Shown here: one piece after another, positions 10,340-21,300 of the stretch | Layout: each line of letters starts with the position of its first letter | Numbering within the stretch: the first letter of the stretch is position 1 | The notes under the pieces: generated by a model | Database searches by the model: none | What the model was told of the DNA's origin: nothing | What the model saw: the letters and a program-made list of their open reading frames with translations, nothing else | Made by a program: the position numbers and the translations under genes | From: Aradus depressus | Taxonomy: Eukaryota; Arthropoda; Insecta; Hemiptera; Aradidae | NCBI GenBank assembly: GCA_963662175.1 | Contig: OY759224.1 | Coordinates: 20,469,489-20,533,488, forward strand | Reading direction: 5' to 3' | Length of the DNA stretch: 64,000 nucleotides

Positions 10340-10735
10340 TATTCATAATTAGTATAATTTTTATTTATTTAAATAATAGTCAACTAGAATATTGTGAAGT
10401 AAGGAAAACATGTTTTTACAACAACAAAAAAACAATGATTTATTAGTTTTTAAATTATATATTGTAAGCAAAAATGTCATAGGCTGAAATGTATTTAATA
10501 CACAACAAAAACTTTAGGGGCATGCAGTGAGTAATGGGCAAAGTTGAGAATTATGACACGTAGGAGGGGGGTAACATCTCTGTGGGCTAATTTATATCTG
10601 TTTATTATTGGAGCCCCAAAAACACCAACCGATGTTTGTGTTGTTTTTTTTTTATGACGGTTTTGTTAACTTCAGTCATTCATAAACACAAAAACATTAG
10701 TATAAAGGGGTTTGTAGCACTCCTGAGAGCAACTC
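10340..10735. other. unassigned AT-rich stretch
   Basis: About 400 bp without a recognised feature. Confidence 0.4.
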
Positions 10736-11150
10736 AAAAAATATGTCGGTGAATCACTAGCATTGTAGTTCGCCAGTACGAATTAATCAATCCCTCAGAA
10801 ACTAATCGACCGTTGGGATGAAAAAATTAATAGTTGATTGAGATAGAGGCTTCTGAATTCTGATATTAAATTTTGTGTCGATACATTTATTAGCAGGAAT
10901 TTGAGTTCGTGATACGAGCCACACTCCTCTGATCTCCCCTACTCTTCGACCGATTTTGCGGAAAATTAATAGGTGCCATTCTTATGTCATTTTAAATTTT
11001 AACATAAAATGTCATGTCGATTAATTTATCATTTTGGAAATTAATAGCGTTTTTGGGTTGAGATCTCCCCCTCTACTTCCTCCTGCCCTTCGGCCGATTT
11101 TGTGAAAATTAATAATGAATTGTAACGAGAATTATTGTTGTTTATGTAAA
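10735..11150 (+). repeat. R-A dispersed repeat
   Basis: Landmarks run in order: GTCGGTGAATCACTAGCA, CAGTACGAATTAATCAATC, GTGTCGATACATTTATTAG, then two TTCG(A/G)CCGATTTTG blocks followed by AAATTAATA, an internal duplication of the family. Confidence 0.65.
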
Positions 11151-11221
11151 ATAAAAGTTCTTTAAAAAAAATAATAATTCTAGATGCTTCTAATTCTTAC
11201 CTTTCTTTGGTTGCGTGGGTT

Positions 11222-12066
11222 CGCCAAGACTAAAGGCTAGTACAGACATGCGAGCAACGAACCAAGCAACGAGCCGAGCAGTGCTCGGCTCGTGTTCAGT
11301 TTTCAACGAACACACTCCAAGCCGATCAGAGACGAGCCGAGCATTTGGATGCTCCACAACCATACTAACGAACATAACCTGCACAAGTTAACCTGCAGAT
11401 AACAAATTTACGTTTATTTGTATTTCATTTTATTATTATTTAAAGTCTTCAATCAGAAAATGCTCAAGGTAGGTAGCTACTTACGTAATTAATTTACATA
11501 TTTGTAGTACAATTAATACGGATACGAATTTATTATGATACGTAATTTATTTTTACATGTAAATTGTTTAAAATGAACACTTTTTTAGGAAAAGTGTTTG
11601 GATAATTCGTCCCAAGCATCCAATCTCTTTATTTTATTAAAATGTAATTTGTGTTTTAAATCCCATATGACTGGGTACTGTCTCATAGCCTGAGCAAACT
11701 GAATTTGAAGCTCCTGAGACCAGTCTTCAGAAGCCATAATAAAATATAATTTATTGAATAATATTTAAATATATATTTAATTAAAAAAAAAAAAAAGAAC
11801 GTGCACTTCCAAAAACCTAAATATTTGAGAAGGTTATAATATTGGTAATAAACAACAGTCTCGGGTCAAGTCGGGACGGTTCGGCTTGGTACCAGTCTAC
11901 ACACACCGCAGCCGAGCCGAACATTCCTTTGATGGTTCGTCAAAAAACCGACAACAGGTGGAGCAGACCCCGAGCCTACCTTGTTCGTCTAGCGCCTGCG
12001 CACTTCATCCCCAGGCATGCGCACTAATGTTCGGGTCGTTGCTCGCGTGTCTATACGCCTCTTATC
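11222..12066. mobile_element. PIF/Harbinger-like element with MADF remnant
   Basis: The left end AAAGGCTAGTACAGACATGC, continuing GAGCAACGAACC, is mirrored at 12027-12062 by CGTTGCTCGCGTGTCTATAC and GCCTC. Termini of this type plus a MADF-domain ORF inside fit PIF/Harbinger elements, which are known to carry a transposase plus a Myb/MADF-like protein. Transposase sequence is absent. The 3-bp target duplication is not clear (TAA at left, TTA at right). Confidence 0.5.
11585..11737 (-). pseudogene. MADF-domain protein N-terminal fragment
   Basis: On the minus strand a 50-codon frame starts at ATG 11737. It reads MASEDWSQELQIQFAQAMRQ, then YPVIWDLKHKLHFN, then a K-x3-LDAWDELSKHF block before TAA. 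The pattern Y-P-x-[IL]-W-D with a later A-W-x-E-L is the core of MADF (Myb/SANT-like) DNA-binding domains. A full MADF domain has about 80-90 residues, so the third helix is missing. In Harbinger elements this type of protein partners the transposase. The termination could instead be an exon end. Confidence 0.6.
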
Positions 12067-12720
12067 AGTTTTGAAAAATCAAGATGACATGAGGTGCAAA
12101 ATACATATAAGAAAAATTACGCCATTCTTATTTGACTAAATATATTCATGAAAAACATTCTCAAAAACTTTATAATTATTCCTCAGAATCCTTCAAAGAA
12201 ATCAAAATAATACTCCTAAACTCTATCTGTATAATTGTTTATTGTATCACGGTACCTTGTAGCCTTGGTTCGTTGTTCGTTGCGATTGATGTTGAGTTCT
12301 AGAGTTCTTCAATCGTCAGTCTCTGCTGTCTGTCTCTCAAAGTAGAAGTGAGCTCCAACACATCTTCTTCTTTGGTCCAGTGGCTGAGTCCTGGATCTGG
12401 GATGTTGGCTGGACAAGGGCTGGTTCTCGAGGTGGACCTCTCTCCTCGGTGGCGTCTGACGAAGTGAAGCTAGTTCTCTCTAGCTGGGTGCTACTCTCTC
12501 GCTTCCATTTTCCCGCCTGGGATTCTTGTGAGTGCCTATTGGTTGTTCAATCCCCCACCCTTACACACCCCTTACTGCTGGGGGTCTTCTAAAGACTTGC
12601 TGTGGACTTCCTGCCTTCCAATTCAACTATTTTCATTTTGCTGATTATAATTATTTTAATATATTAAACAATTAATATCTATAATTTTTGGATATTACAG
12701 AATATACATATAATGTATAT
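12067..12720. other. unassigned, with a GC-richer block 12240-12620
   Basis: The block at 12240-12620 is less AT-rich than its surroundings and holds short frames with no recognised domain. It could be an LTR or a gene remnant; no terminal or primer-site signature was found. Confidence 0.3.
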
Positions 12721-12900
12721 ACAAACAAAAATTCGTGCCGATACATTCATTCTATAGGAAGTTATCGTGTATCACAGACAAACACACACAAAGACAGACA
12801 TTTTTCTTTTTCATTTTTCGAATGAGGGAACCGGAAAATATGAAATTCCGTTCATAACTTAACATCGACTTTTTAAGCTTAAATATGGAAAATTATACTT
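12720..12900 (+). repeat. R-A dispersed repeat, end fragment
   Basis: Contains GTGCCGATACATTCATT, a CACACACAAAGACAGACA stretch, TTTTTCATTTTTCG and GAAATTCCGTTCATAACTTA, the end order of R-A. Confidence 0.6.
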
Positions 12901-12919
12901 TACATTGGGGAAGTAGAAT

Positions 12920-13003
12920 ATATAGGTAATTGAACATATAGAAACAAAATTAAGCATAATGAAACAGAATTGAACATAAAGAAACAGAATTGAATATTGT
13001 TAA
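12920..13003 (+). repeat. short imperfect tandem repeat, about 20 bp
   Basis: Four imperfect copies of AATTGAACATAAAGAAACAG lie between the R-A fragment and a SINE. Confidence 0.6.
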
Positions 13004-13058
13004 TTCGTGCTTCCTGAATTTTTTTTTTATTTATCCCTTAATGATATAATAGTTAGTT

Positions 13059-13330
13059 ATATGACTTATGCCCGGGCTTTAACAGATCGTTCATATCGCC
13101 TACTACCAGAGCGTTCTTTTGTCACTCTGGTGGATATGAGCCCGACTCTACTGTGGGAATCCCAAATTTTGCCTATTCTAAATTTTTATTGGTTTATTTG
13201 GTTCGGGACCATCACTTAACGTCCCATCCGAAGGACGGAGTGCTTAAGTTTATTTTATCTCCCAGATAAAATAAACTAAGGGCCTTGGCCGGGTTTCGAA
13301 CCCACTCATACCACTGAGCTACTGGCGCCC
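13059..13330 (-). mobile_element. SINE-A with internal deletions
   Basis: Minus-strand SINE-A from GCCCGGGC (13071) to the head GGGCGCC, with deletions in the middle body and near the B box. Confidence 0.85.
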
Positions 13331-14140
13331 TCTATGATAAACTCCTGTCTTAAAATACCATTGATCAGGTTCTCAACTTCAATTTATTCCAATTTAAAAA
13401 ATATATATATATAAATCTGTTCTATTTAAGGATTCAGTGTGGCTCCTCGTCTGGGTCATCATCTATTTTTCCCCTGGATGAGATCAGTTGGCCCCTAAGT
13501 GATCCAATTCCAATGGAATTATTCCAGTGCCTGTTTGATAGTCGCCTGCACTCCTCTATCGACTAATGTAGGCCACTCTAATGAGAACACAGCTTGTCTT
13601 CATGACTCCTAGCTTAATATCCTATTTGTATAAGCTAGACTTAGTGGCCAGGCTTCGTGTATCCAATCCACCTTTATTTAGGAATACTGTATTATAACGA
13701 GCTAACCCCGCTCATTCCTCAAATATATTTGGGTTTTTGTATGTGTAATCTATTGTAAAATGTATTACTTTTTTATATCTGTAATATAATGATATAAAGA
13801 AACCACATGTGCTAACATAGATCTGAAAATGTTAACCAAAATCGAACGAAAATTAAGATCACTTTACTTCAAGGTCTTAAGGTTTTTGAGATAAGGTACG
13901 TTAACCATCTTAAAATGTAGATTTGAAACACATGTTTTTAGACATTTCCTTGATTTACCCGAAAACAGTTCTATCGAAAAATTATATCTTACCAAAAAGG
14001 TTTATTATAAAATTTCCAATCATAATAAATCTTTAGATATGAGATAGGATTGATACAACAAAAGTTATAGCGCCTCAAACAATAACAAAATAAAATGTTG
14101 CTTATATTTATAACCTAATCAAAAATGTTTTCAAATGAAT
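13331..14140. other. unassigned stretch
   Basis: About 800 bp. 13440-13690 is less AT-rich and could be an old LINE piece, but no motif was found. Confidence 0.35.
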
Positions 14141-14144
14141 TTTT

Positions 14145-14326
14145 TTCTTTTTTTTGCTTTACGTACGATGCATATTAGCCATATCACTGTGTTACCTAGG
14201 TATTTACGACATGCATGGCCCCGGGAGGCAGTTCTATTCACGAAAAAAAACTCACTACCAAACGGGATTCGAATCCGCAAACCATGGTGAGACCATGCGA
14301 CCAAAGCCCAACGCTCTAGCCCGCAC
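14145..14326 (-). mobile_element. SINE-B, near full length
   Basis: Minus-strand copy of a second tRNA-derived SINE: B box GGATTCGAATCC (read on the minus strand), body CATGGCCCCGGGAGG in reverse, and the 3' end near 14150. The head at 14326 is joined directly to a SINE-A tail fragment. See 57631-57845 for the family description. Confidence 0.8.
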
Positions 14327-14396
14327 GTAGTAGGCGATATGACCTAGTAGTTAAAGCCCGGGCATGAGTCATAAAACCTAACCTAATCTATAATTA
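14327..14396 (+). mobile_element. SINE-A 3' fragment
   Basis: Only the last 70 bp of SINE-A (GTAGTAGGCGATATGACC to CCTAACCTAATCTATA), fused to SINE-B. Confidence 0.8.
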
Positions 14397-14412
14397 TAAA
14401 ATCCATTCAATC

Positions 14413-14506
14413 CCAGTCGGGCTCATGTCCACCAGAGTGACAAAATAGCGCTCTGGTAGTAGGCGATATAATCTCGTAGTTAAAGCTCGGGTATGAGTCA
14501 TAATAA
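14413..14506 (+). mobile_element. SINE-A 3' fragment
   Basis: A second tail fragment, from GTCGGGCTCATGTCCACC to GAGTCATAATAAC, without the CCTAA repeats. Confidence 0.8.
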
Positions 14507-14534
14507 CGAACTATGAATATATAAATAAAGGAAT

Positions 14535-14690
14535 TCATTTTTTTAATGCCCTTCCCCACTTCTTGAAGTCGATAGATACAATAAAAGAAATTATTCTTCA
14601 ACTAAAAATGTTTATGTTAGAGGAAACCCTTTACTCGGAAACAGAATTTTATTCACACTCTTCAAAAAGAATAAAATAAGCACAATAAAA
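14535..14690 (+). pseudogene. LINE reverse transcriptase C-terminal scrap
   Basis: Closely related to 39000-39130. It reads LPHFLKS, then QLKMFMLEETLYSETEFYSH in broken frames. A basic helix followed by F-x-[LM]-x2-x2-[FL]-Y-S-x2-E-[FY] is seen at the C-terminus of several insect LINE polyproteins. The assignment is by pattern only. Confidence 0.4.
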
Positions 14691-14733
14691 AAGCGTGTTT
14701 AATATTCAAAAACATTATTTTCTACAAAACTTT

Positions 14734-14767
<34 letters not shown>

Positions 14768-14984
14768 CTGAGTTCCTCCACACCTTAAAGGTCAGTTGAA
14801 TGTACGTTATAGTTTTATTTATTCACTAGCAGTAATACCCGGCGTTGCCCGGGGAACTTTGACTTTTCTCCCAATATCTCCTATAAGGCTATTCAGTTCC
14901 TCGACAGTGATGTTATAATTTTTAATTATTCATACGGAATTCAACTGTAGTAACGCTAGTAATTTTTTAGGATCCCTGGGCACC

Positions 14985-15835
14985 ACAGCTAGTATGCGCC
15001 TTTCAACTGCGGAAACGACAGCTAGTGAATACTTAGCATCGCTGGACGTCCTAGCCAGTGCGTACATAAGAACGTTTTGACCACAGCTAGTATGTGCCTT
15101 GCAACGCTGGGCACCACAGCTAGTACGTAGTTAGGAACGCTGGGCACCACAGGTAGTATATGCCTTGCAACGGCGGACCCCACCGCTAGTACCTAGTTAG
15201 AAACGCTGGGCATCACAGCTAGTATGTGCCTTGCGACGGCGGACCCCACAGCAGGTACGTAGTTAGGAACGCTGGTCACCACAGCTAGTATGAGCCTCGC
15301 AACAGCGGACCCCACATCTAGTACGAAATTAGGAACGCTGGGCATCACAGCTAGTAAGTGCCTTGCAACAGGGGACCCCACAGCTAGTACGTAGTTAGAA
15401 ACGCTCAGCATCACAGCTAGTATGTGTTCTGCAACGGCGGACCCCACCGCTAGTACCTAATTAGAAACGCTGGGCATCACAGCTAGTATGTTTTTGCAAC
15501 GGCGGACCCCACAGCTAGTACGTAGTTAGAAACGCTCAGCATCACCGCTAGTATGTTTTTGCAACGGCGGACCCCACAGCTAGTACGTAGTTAGAAACGC
15601 TCAGCATCACAGCTAGTATGTGTTCTGCAATGGCGGACCCCACCGCTAGTACCTAATTAGAAACGCTGGGCATCACCGCTAGTATGTTTTTGCAACGGCG
15701 GACCCCACAGCTAGTACGTTTTTAGGAACGCTGGGCACTACAGCTAGTATGTGCCTCGCAACAGCGGACCCCACAGCTAGTACGTAATTAGGAACGCTGG
15801 GGAATGTCTTGCAACAGTGAACCCCACAGCGAATA
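14985..15835 (-). repeat. 66-bp minisatellite in Hel1
   Basis: About 12 units, each made of two half-units of 34 and 32 bp that share CACAGCTAGTA. Key words are GCAACGGCGGACCCCACAGC and GGAACGCTGGGCATCACAGC. Because 66 is a multiple of 3, open frames can run through it. Confidence 0.9.
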
Positions 15836-15837
15836 TA

Positions 15838-18150
15838 TAATTACTACTACTACTACATGTGAAATTCATGACAATCCGATTCATGACAATACGATCAACC
15901 GTTAATGAGCTAGCTCTATATTTATACCCCCCCCCCCCCCCCCTCAACCTCGCCACCCGTTCAAAACTTCGGGACGCCACACACCTTATTTTTCTATTTG
16001 GCCTTCAGGAATAATATATGCGAAATTTCGTGACAATACGACCAACCGTTAATGAGCTAACTCTATATGTATATTTAGCCCCCCCCACAACCCTCCTTCC
16101 TGTTCAAAATTTTGGGCCGTCACACACCTAATATTTCTATTTGACCTTTAGGAATATTACATGTGAAATTTCATGACGATTCGCCCATTATTTAATGAGT
16201 TAGCTCTATATGTATACTTAGGCCCCCCCACTACCCCCCCTCCCGTAAAAACTTTTGAGCCGTCACACCGCCTATTTTTTTATTTGGTCTTCAGGAATAC
16301 TACATGTGAAACTTCGTGACAATCCGACCAACTGTTAAAGAGTTAGCTCTATATTTATACTTAGGCCCCCCCACAACCCCCCTCCCGTTCAAAACTTTGG
16401 GACGCCACACACCTTTTTTTGCTATTTGGCTTTTAAAAATACTACATGTGAAATTTCATGACGATTCGCCCATTAGTTAATGAGTTAGCTCTATATTTAT
16501 ACTTAGGCCCCCCCACAACCCCCCCTCCCGTTCAAACTTTGGGACACCACACACCTTATTTTTCTATTTGGCCTTCAGGAATACTCCATGTGAAATTTCG
16601 TGATAATCCGACCAACCATTAAAGAATTAGCTCTATATTTATACTTAGGCCCCCCCACAACCCCCCCTCCCGTTCAAACTTTGGGACACCACACACCTTA
16701 TTTTTCTATTTGGCCTTCAGGAATACTCCATGTGAAATTTCGTGACAATCCGACCAACCGTTAAAGAGTTAGCTCTATATTTATACTTAGGCCCCCCCAC
16801 AACCCCCCCTCCCGTTCAAAACTTTGGGACGCCACACACCTTTTTTTCCTATTTGGCTTTTAAAAATACTACATGTGAAATTTCATGACGATTCGCCCAT
16901 TATTTAATGAGTTAGCTCTATATTTATACTTAGGCCCCCCCTCAACCCCCCCTCCCGTTCAAAACTTTGGAACGCCACACACCTTTTTTTGCTATTTGGC
17001 TTTTAAAAATACTACATGTGAAATTTCATGACGATTCGCCCATTAGTTAATGAGTTAGCTCTATATTTATACTTAGGCCCCCCCACAACCCCCCCTCCCG
17101 TTCAAACTTTGGGACACCACACACCTTATTTTTCTATTTGGCCTTCAGGAATACTCCATGTGAAATTTCGTGATAATCCGACCAACCGTTAAAGAGTTAG
17201 CTCTATATTTATACTTAGGCCCCCCCACAACCCCCCCTCCCGTTCAAAACTTTGGGACGCCACACACCTTTTTTTCCTATTTGGCTTTTAAAAATACTAC
17301 ATGTGAAATTTCATGACGATTCGCCCATTATTTAATGAGTTAGCTCTATATTTATACTTAGGCCCCCCCTCAACCCCCCCTCCCGTTCAAAACTTTGGGA
17401 CGCCACACACCTTTTTTTCCTATTTGGCTTTTAAAAATACTACATGTGAAATTTCATGACGATTCGCCCATTAGTTAATGAGCTAGCTCTATATTTATAC
17501 TTAGGCCCCCCCACAACCCCCCCTCCCGTTCAAAACTTTGGGACGCCACACACCTTTTTTTCCTATTTGGCTTTTAAAAATACTACATGTGAAATTTCAT
17601 GACGATTCGCCCATTATTTAATGAGTTAGCTCTATATTTATACTTAGGCCCCCCCTCAACCCCCCCTCCCGTTCAAAACTTTGGGACGCCACACACCTTT
17701 TTTTCCTATTTGGCTTTTAAAAATACTACATGTGAAATTTCATGACGATTCGCCCATTATTTAATGAGTTAGCTCTATATTTATACTTAGGCCCCCCCAC
17801 AACCCCCCCTCCCGTTCAAAACTTTGGGACGCCACACACCTTTTTTTCCTATTTGGCTTTTAAAAATACTACATGTGAAATTTCATGACAATTCGACCAT
17901 TAGTTAATGTGTTAGCACTATTTATATACTTAGGCCCCCCTTACAACCCCCCCTCCCGTTCAAAACTTTGGGACGCCACACACCTTTTTTTCCTGTTTGG
18001 CTTTTAAAAAGACTAAGTGTGAAATTTCATGACAATTTGACCATTAGTTAATGAGTTAGCACTATTTATATACTTAGGCCCCCCTTACAACCCTCCCTAC
18101 CGTTCAAAATTCTGGGACGCCACATAGCCTATCATTCAATCGGGCTCAAA
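15838..18150 (-). repeat. 143-bp tandem array in Hel1
   Basis: About 16 units with TACTACATGTGAAATTTCAT, GAGTTAGCTCTATATTTATA, a poly-C block and TTTGGGACGCCACACACC. Two unit types alternate, one with GACAATCCGACCAACCG and one with GACGATTCGCCCATTA. The unit resembles the 5' terminal part of the Helitron itself (compare GAATGCTACATGGGCAGTTT at 26479). Confidence 0.9.
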
Positions 18151-18182
18151 AGAATGCCCCGTTTCAGCTTTATTTATATAGA

Positions 18183-18354
18183 TTATATCACAATGTACAC
18201 AAGTTTTAATTTGTGTTCATATCTATACATACATCTTTTTTTTTTGGGCATTTTTCTTCCATAGTGGATCGGTGTCACCATATTTAAAGTCAGTCTGAAC
18301 GTTGTGCTGACGTTGGCATAATCCGAAACCAGCACACTCTATGGCTCTGTCAGT
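18183..18354. other. spacer between Hel1 and the satellite
   Basis: About 170 bp of unique-looking sequence with a T10 run at about 18237. Confidence 0.5.
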
Positions 18355-21300
18355 TAACAAATATTAAATCTATAAACCGTTAAAAAGCAAGAAATTTGAA
18401 GAATGGAGTCTACCGAGCTCAGGATCGCCACTTAGAAATCTAGCTGAGGCACTTAGGTCAGATGTTTTAATCGGGAAGTTAAAAATAACTTTGAGCACTT
18501 CGTCCTTCGGATGGGACATTAAGCGATGATCCAGGGCTTTTTCGAATGTGAGGTACTCGATAATGAGACGTATGTTATGTAAATAAACCTGGGTAGGTCA
18601 ATTTCCACTTAGGTTGAAAGCCTTGAGCACGTCGTCCTTCGGATGGGACTTTCCGGATAAATCTGAATCTGTAGTATCAGTTTTAACAATTATTAAGCCT
18701 ATAAACCGTTAAATAGCGCAAATTTTTTGAAAAACATTTTTATTTTGATTTTTGTGTAGGATTCAGATAATCCGGTCGTTCTCTATCAGTTTTAACAAAT
18801 ATTAAATCTATAAACCGTTAAAAAGCGAGACATTTCAAGAATGGAGTCTACCGAGCTCAGGATCGCAACTTAGAAATCTAGTGTAGGCACTTAGGTCAGA
18901 TGTTTCAATCGGGAAGTTAAAAAACACTTTGAGCACGTCGTCCTTCGGATGGGACTTTAAGCGATGATCCAGGGCTTTTTCGAATGTGAGGTACTCGATA
19001 ATGAGACGTATGTTATGTAAATAAACCAGGGTAGGTGAAATATCACTTAGGTTGAAAATAGCCTTGAGCACGTCGTCCTTCGGATGGGACTTTCCGGATA
19101 AATCTGAATCTCTCGTATCAGTTTTAACAATTATTAAGCCTATAAACCGTTAAATAGCGCAAATTTTTTGAAAAACATTTTTATTTTGATTTTTGTGTAG
19201 GATTCAGATAATCCGGTCGTTCTCTATCAGTTTTAACAAATATTAAATCTATAAACCGTTAAAAAGCGAGAAATTTCAAGAATGGAGTCTACCGAGCTCA
19301 GGATCGCCACTTAGAAATCTAGCTGAGGCACTTAGGTCAGATGTTTCAATCGGGAAGTTAAAAAACACTTTGAGCACGTCGTCCTTCGGATGGGACATTA
19401 AGCAATGATCCAGGGCTTTTTCGAATGTGAGGTACTCGATAATGAGACGTATGTTACGTAAATAAACCTGGGTAGGTCAATTTCTACTTAGGTTGAAAGC
19501 CTTGAGCACGTCGTCCTTCGGATGGGACTTTCCGGATAAATCTGAATCTGTCGTTTCAGTTTTAACAATTATTAAGCCTATAAACCGTTAAATAACGCAA
19601 ATTTTTTGAAAAACATTTTTATTTTTATTTTTGTGTAGGATTCAGATAATCCGGTCGTTCTCTATCAGTTTTAACAAATATTAAATCTATAAACCGTTAA
19701 AAAGCGAAAAATTTCAAGAATGGAGTCTACCGAGCTCAGGATCGCCACTTAGAAATCTAGCTGAGGCACTTAGGTCAGATGTTTTAATCGGGAAGCTAAA
19801 AATAACTTTGAGCACGTCGTCCTTCGGATGGGACTTTAAGCGATGATCCAGGGCTTTTTCGAATGTGAGGTACTCGATAATGAGACGTATGTTATGTAAA
19901 TAAACCTGGGTAGGAGAAATATCACTTAGGTTGAAAATAGCCTTGAGCACGTCGTCCTTCGGATGGGACTTTCCGGATAAATCTGAATCTCTCGTATCAG
20001 TTTTAACAATTATTAAGCCTATAAACCGTTAAATAGCGCAAATTTTTTGAAAAACATTTTTATTTTGATTTTTGTGTAGGATTCAGATAATCCGGTCGTT
20101 CTCTATCAGTTTTAACAAATATTAAATCTATAAACCGTTAAAAAGCGAGAAATTTCAAGAATGGAGTCTACCGAGCTCAGGATCGCCACTTAGAAATCTA
20201 GCTGAGGCACTTAGGTCAGATGTTTCAATCGGGAAGTTAAAAAACACTTTGAGCACGTCGTCCTTCGGATGGGACTTTAAGCGATGATCCAGGGCTTTTT
20301 CGAATGTGAGGTACTCGATAATGAGACGTATGTTATGTAAATAAACCTGGTTAGGTGAAATTTCACTTAGGTTGAAAATAGCCTTTCGGATATATCTGAT
20401 TCTGTCGTATCAGTTTTAACAATTATTAAGCCTATAAACCGTTAAATAGCGCAAATTTTTTGAAAAACATTTTTATTTTGATTTTTGTGTAGGATTCAGA
20501 TAATCCGGTCGTTCTCTATCAGTTTTAACAAATATTAAATCTATAAACCGTTAAAAAGCGAGAAATTTCAAGAATGGAGTCTACCGAGCTCAGGATCGCC
20601 ACTTAGAAATCTAGCTGAGGCACTTAGGTCAGATGTTTTAATCGGGAAGCTAAAAATAACTTTGAGCACGTCGTCCTTCGGATGGGACTTTAAGCGATGA
20701 TCCAGGGCTTTTTCGAATGTGAGGTACTCGATAATGAGACGTATGTTATGTAAATAAACCTGGGTAGGAGAAATATCACTTAGGTTGAAAATAGCCTTGA
20801 GCACGTCGTCCTTCGGATGGGACTTTCCGGATAAATCTGAATCTCTCGTATCAGTTTTAACAATTATTAAGCCTATAAACCGTTAAATAGCGCAAATTTT
20901 TTGAAAAACATTTTTATTTTGATTTTTGTGTAGGATTCAGATAATCCGGTCGTTCTCTATCAGTTTTAACAAATATTAAATCTATAAACCGTTAAAAAGC
21001 GAGAAATTTCAAGAATGGAGTCTACCGAGCTCAGGATCGCCACTTAGAAATCTAGCTGAGGCACTTAGGTCAGATGTTTCAATCGGGAAGTTAAAAAACA
21101 CTTTGAGCACGTCGTCCTTCGGATGGGACTTTAAGCGATGATCCAGGGCTTTTTCGAATGTGAGGTACTCGATAATGAGACGTATGTTATGTAAATAAAC
21201 CTGGTTAGGTGAAATTTCACTTAGGTTGAAAATAGCCTTTCGGATATATCTGATTCTGTCGTATCAGTTTTAACAATTATTAAGCCTATAAACCGTTGAA

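Larger units (their letters stand above)
14826..18182 (-). mobile_element. non-autonomous Helitron Hel1
   Basis: On the minus strand the element starts TCTATATAAATAAAGCTG (TC at 18182-18181) and ends with the GC-rich hairpin CCCGGGCAACGCCGGG, then TATTACTG, then CTAG (14829-14826). The flanking bases are A at the 5' end and T at the 3' end. TC start, hairpin 8 bp before CTRR and A/T insertion are the defining Helitron features. No Rep/helicase frame is present. Most of the interior is two tandem arrays (66 bp and 143 bp). Confidence 0.85.

Noticed and set aside
12380..12592. 70-codon frame MAESWIWDVGWTRAGSR
   Set aside because: No domain, low complexity of context, no neighbouring coding signal; probably chance in a GC-richer block.
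15193..15980. 84- and 67-codon frames MGSAVAEHILAVML... and MASRSFERVARLRG...
   Set aside because: The first is a reading of the 66-bp minisatellite and the second runs across a poly-C tract of the 143-bp array.
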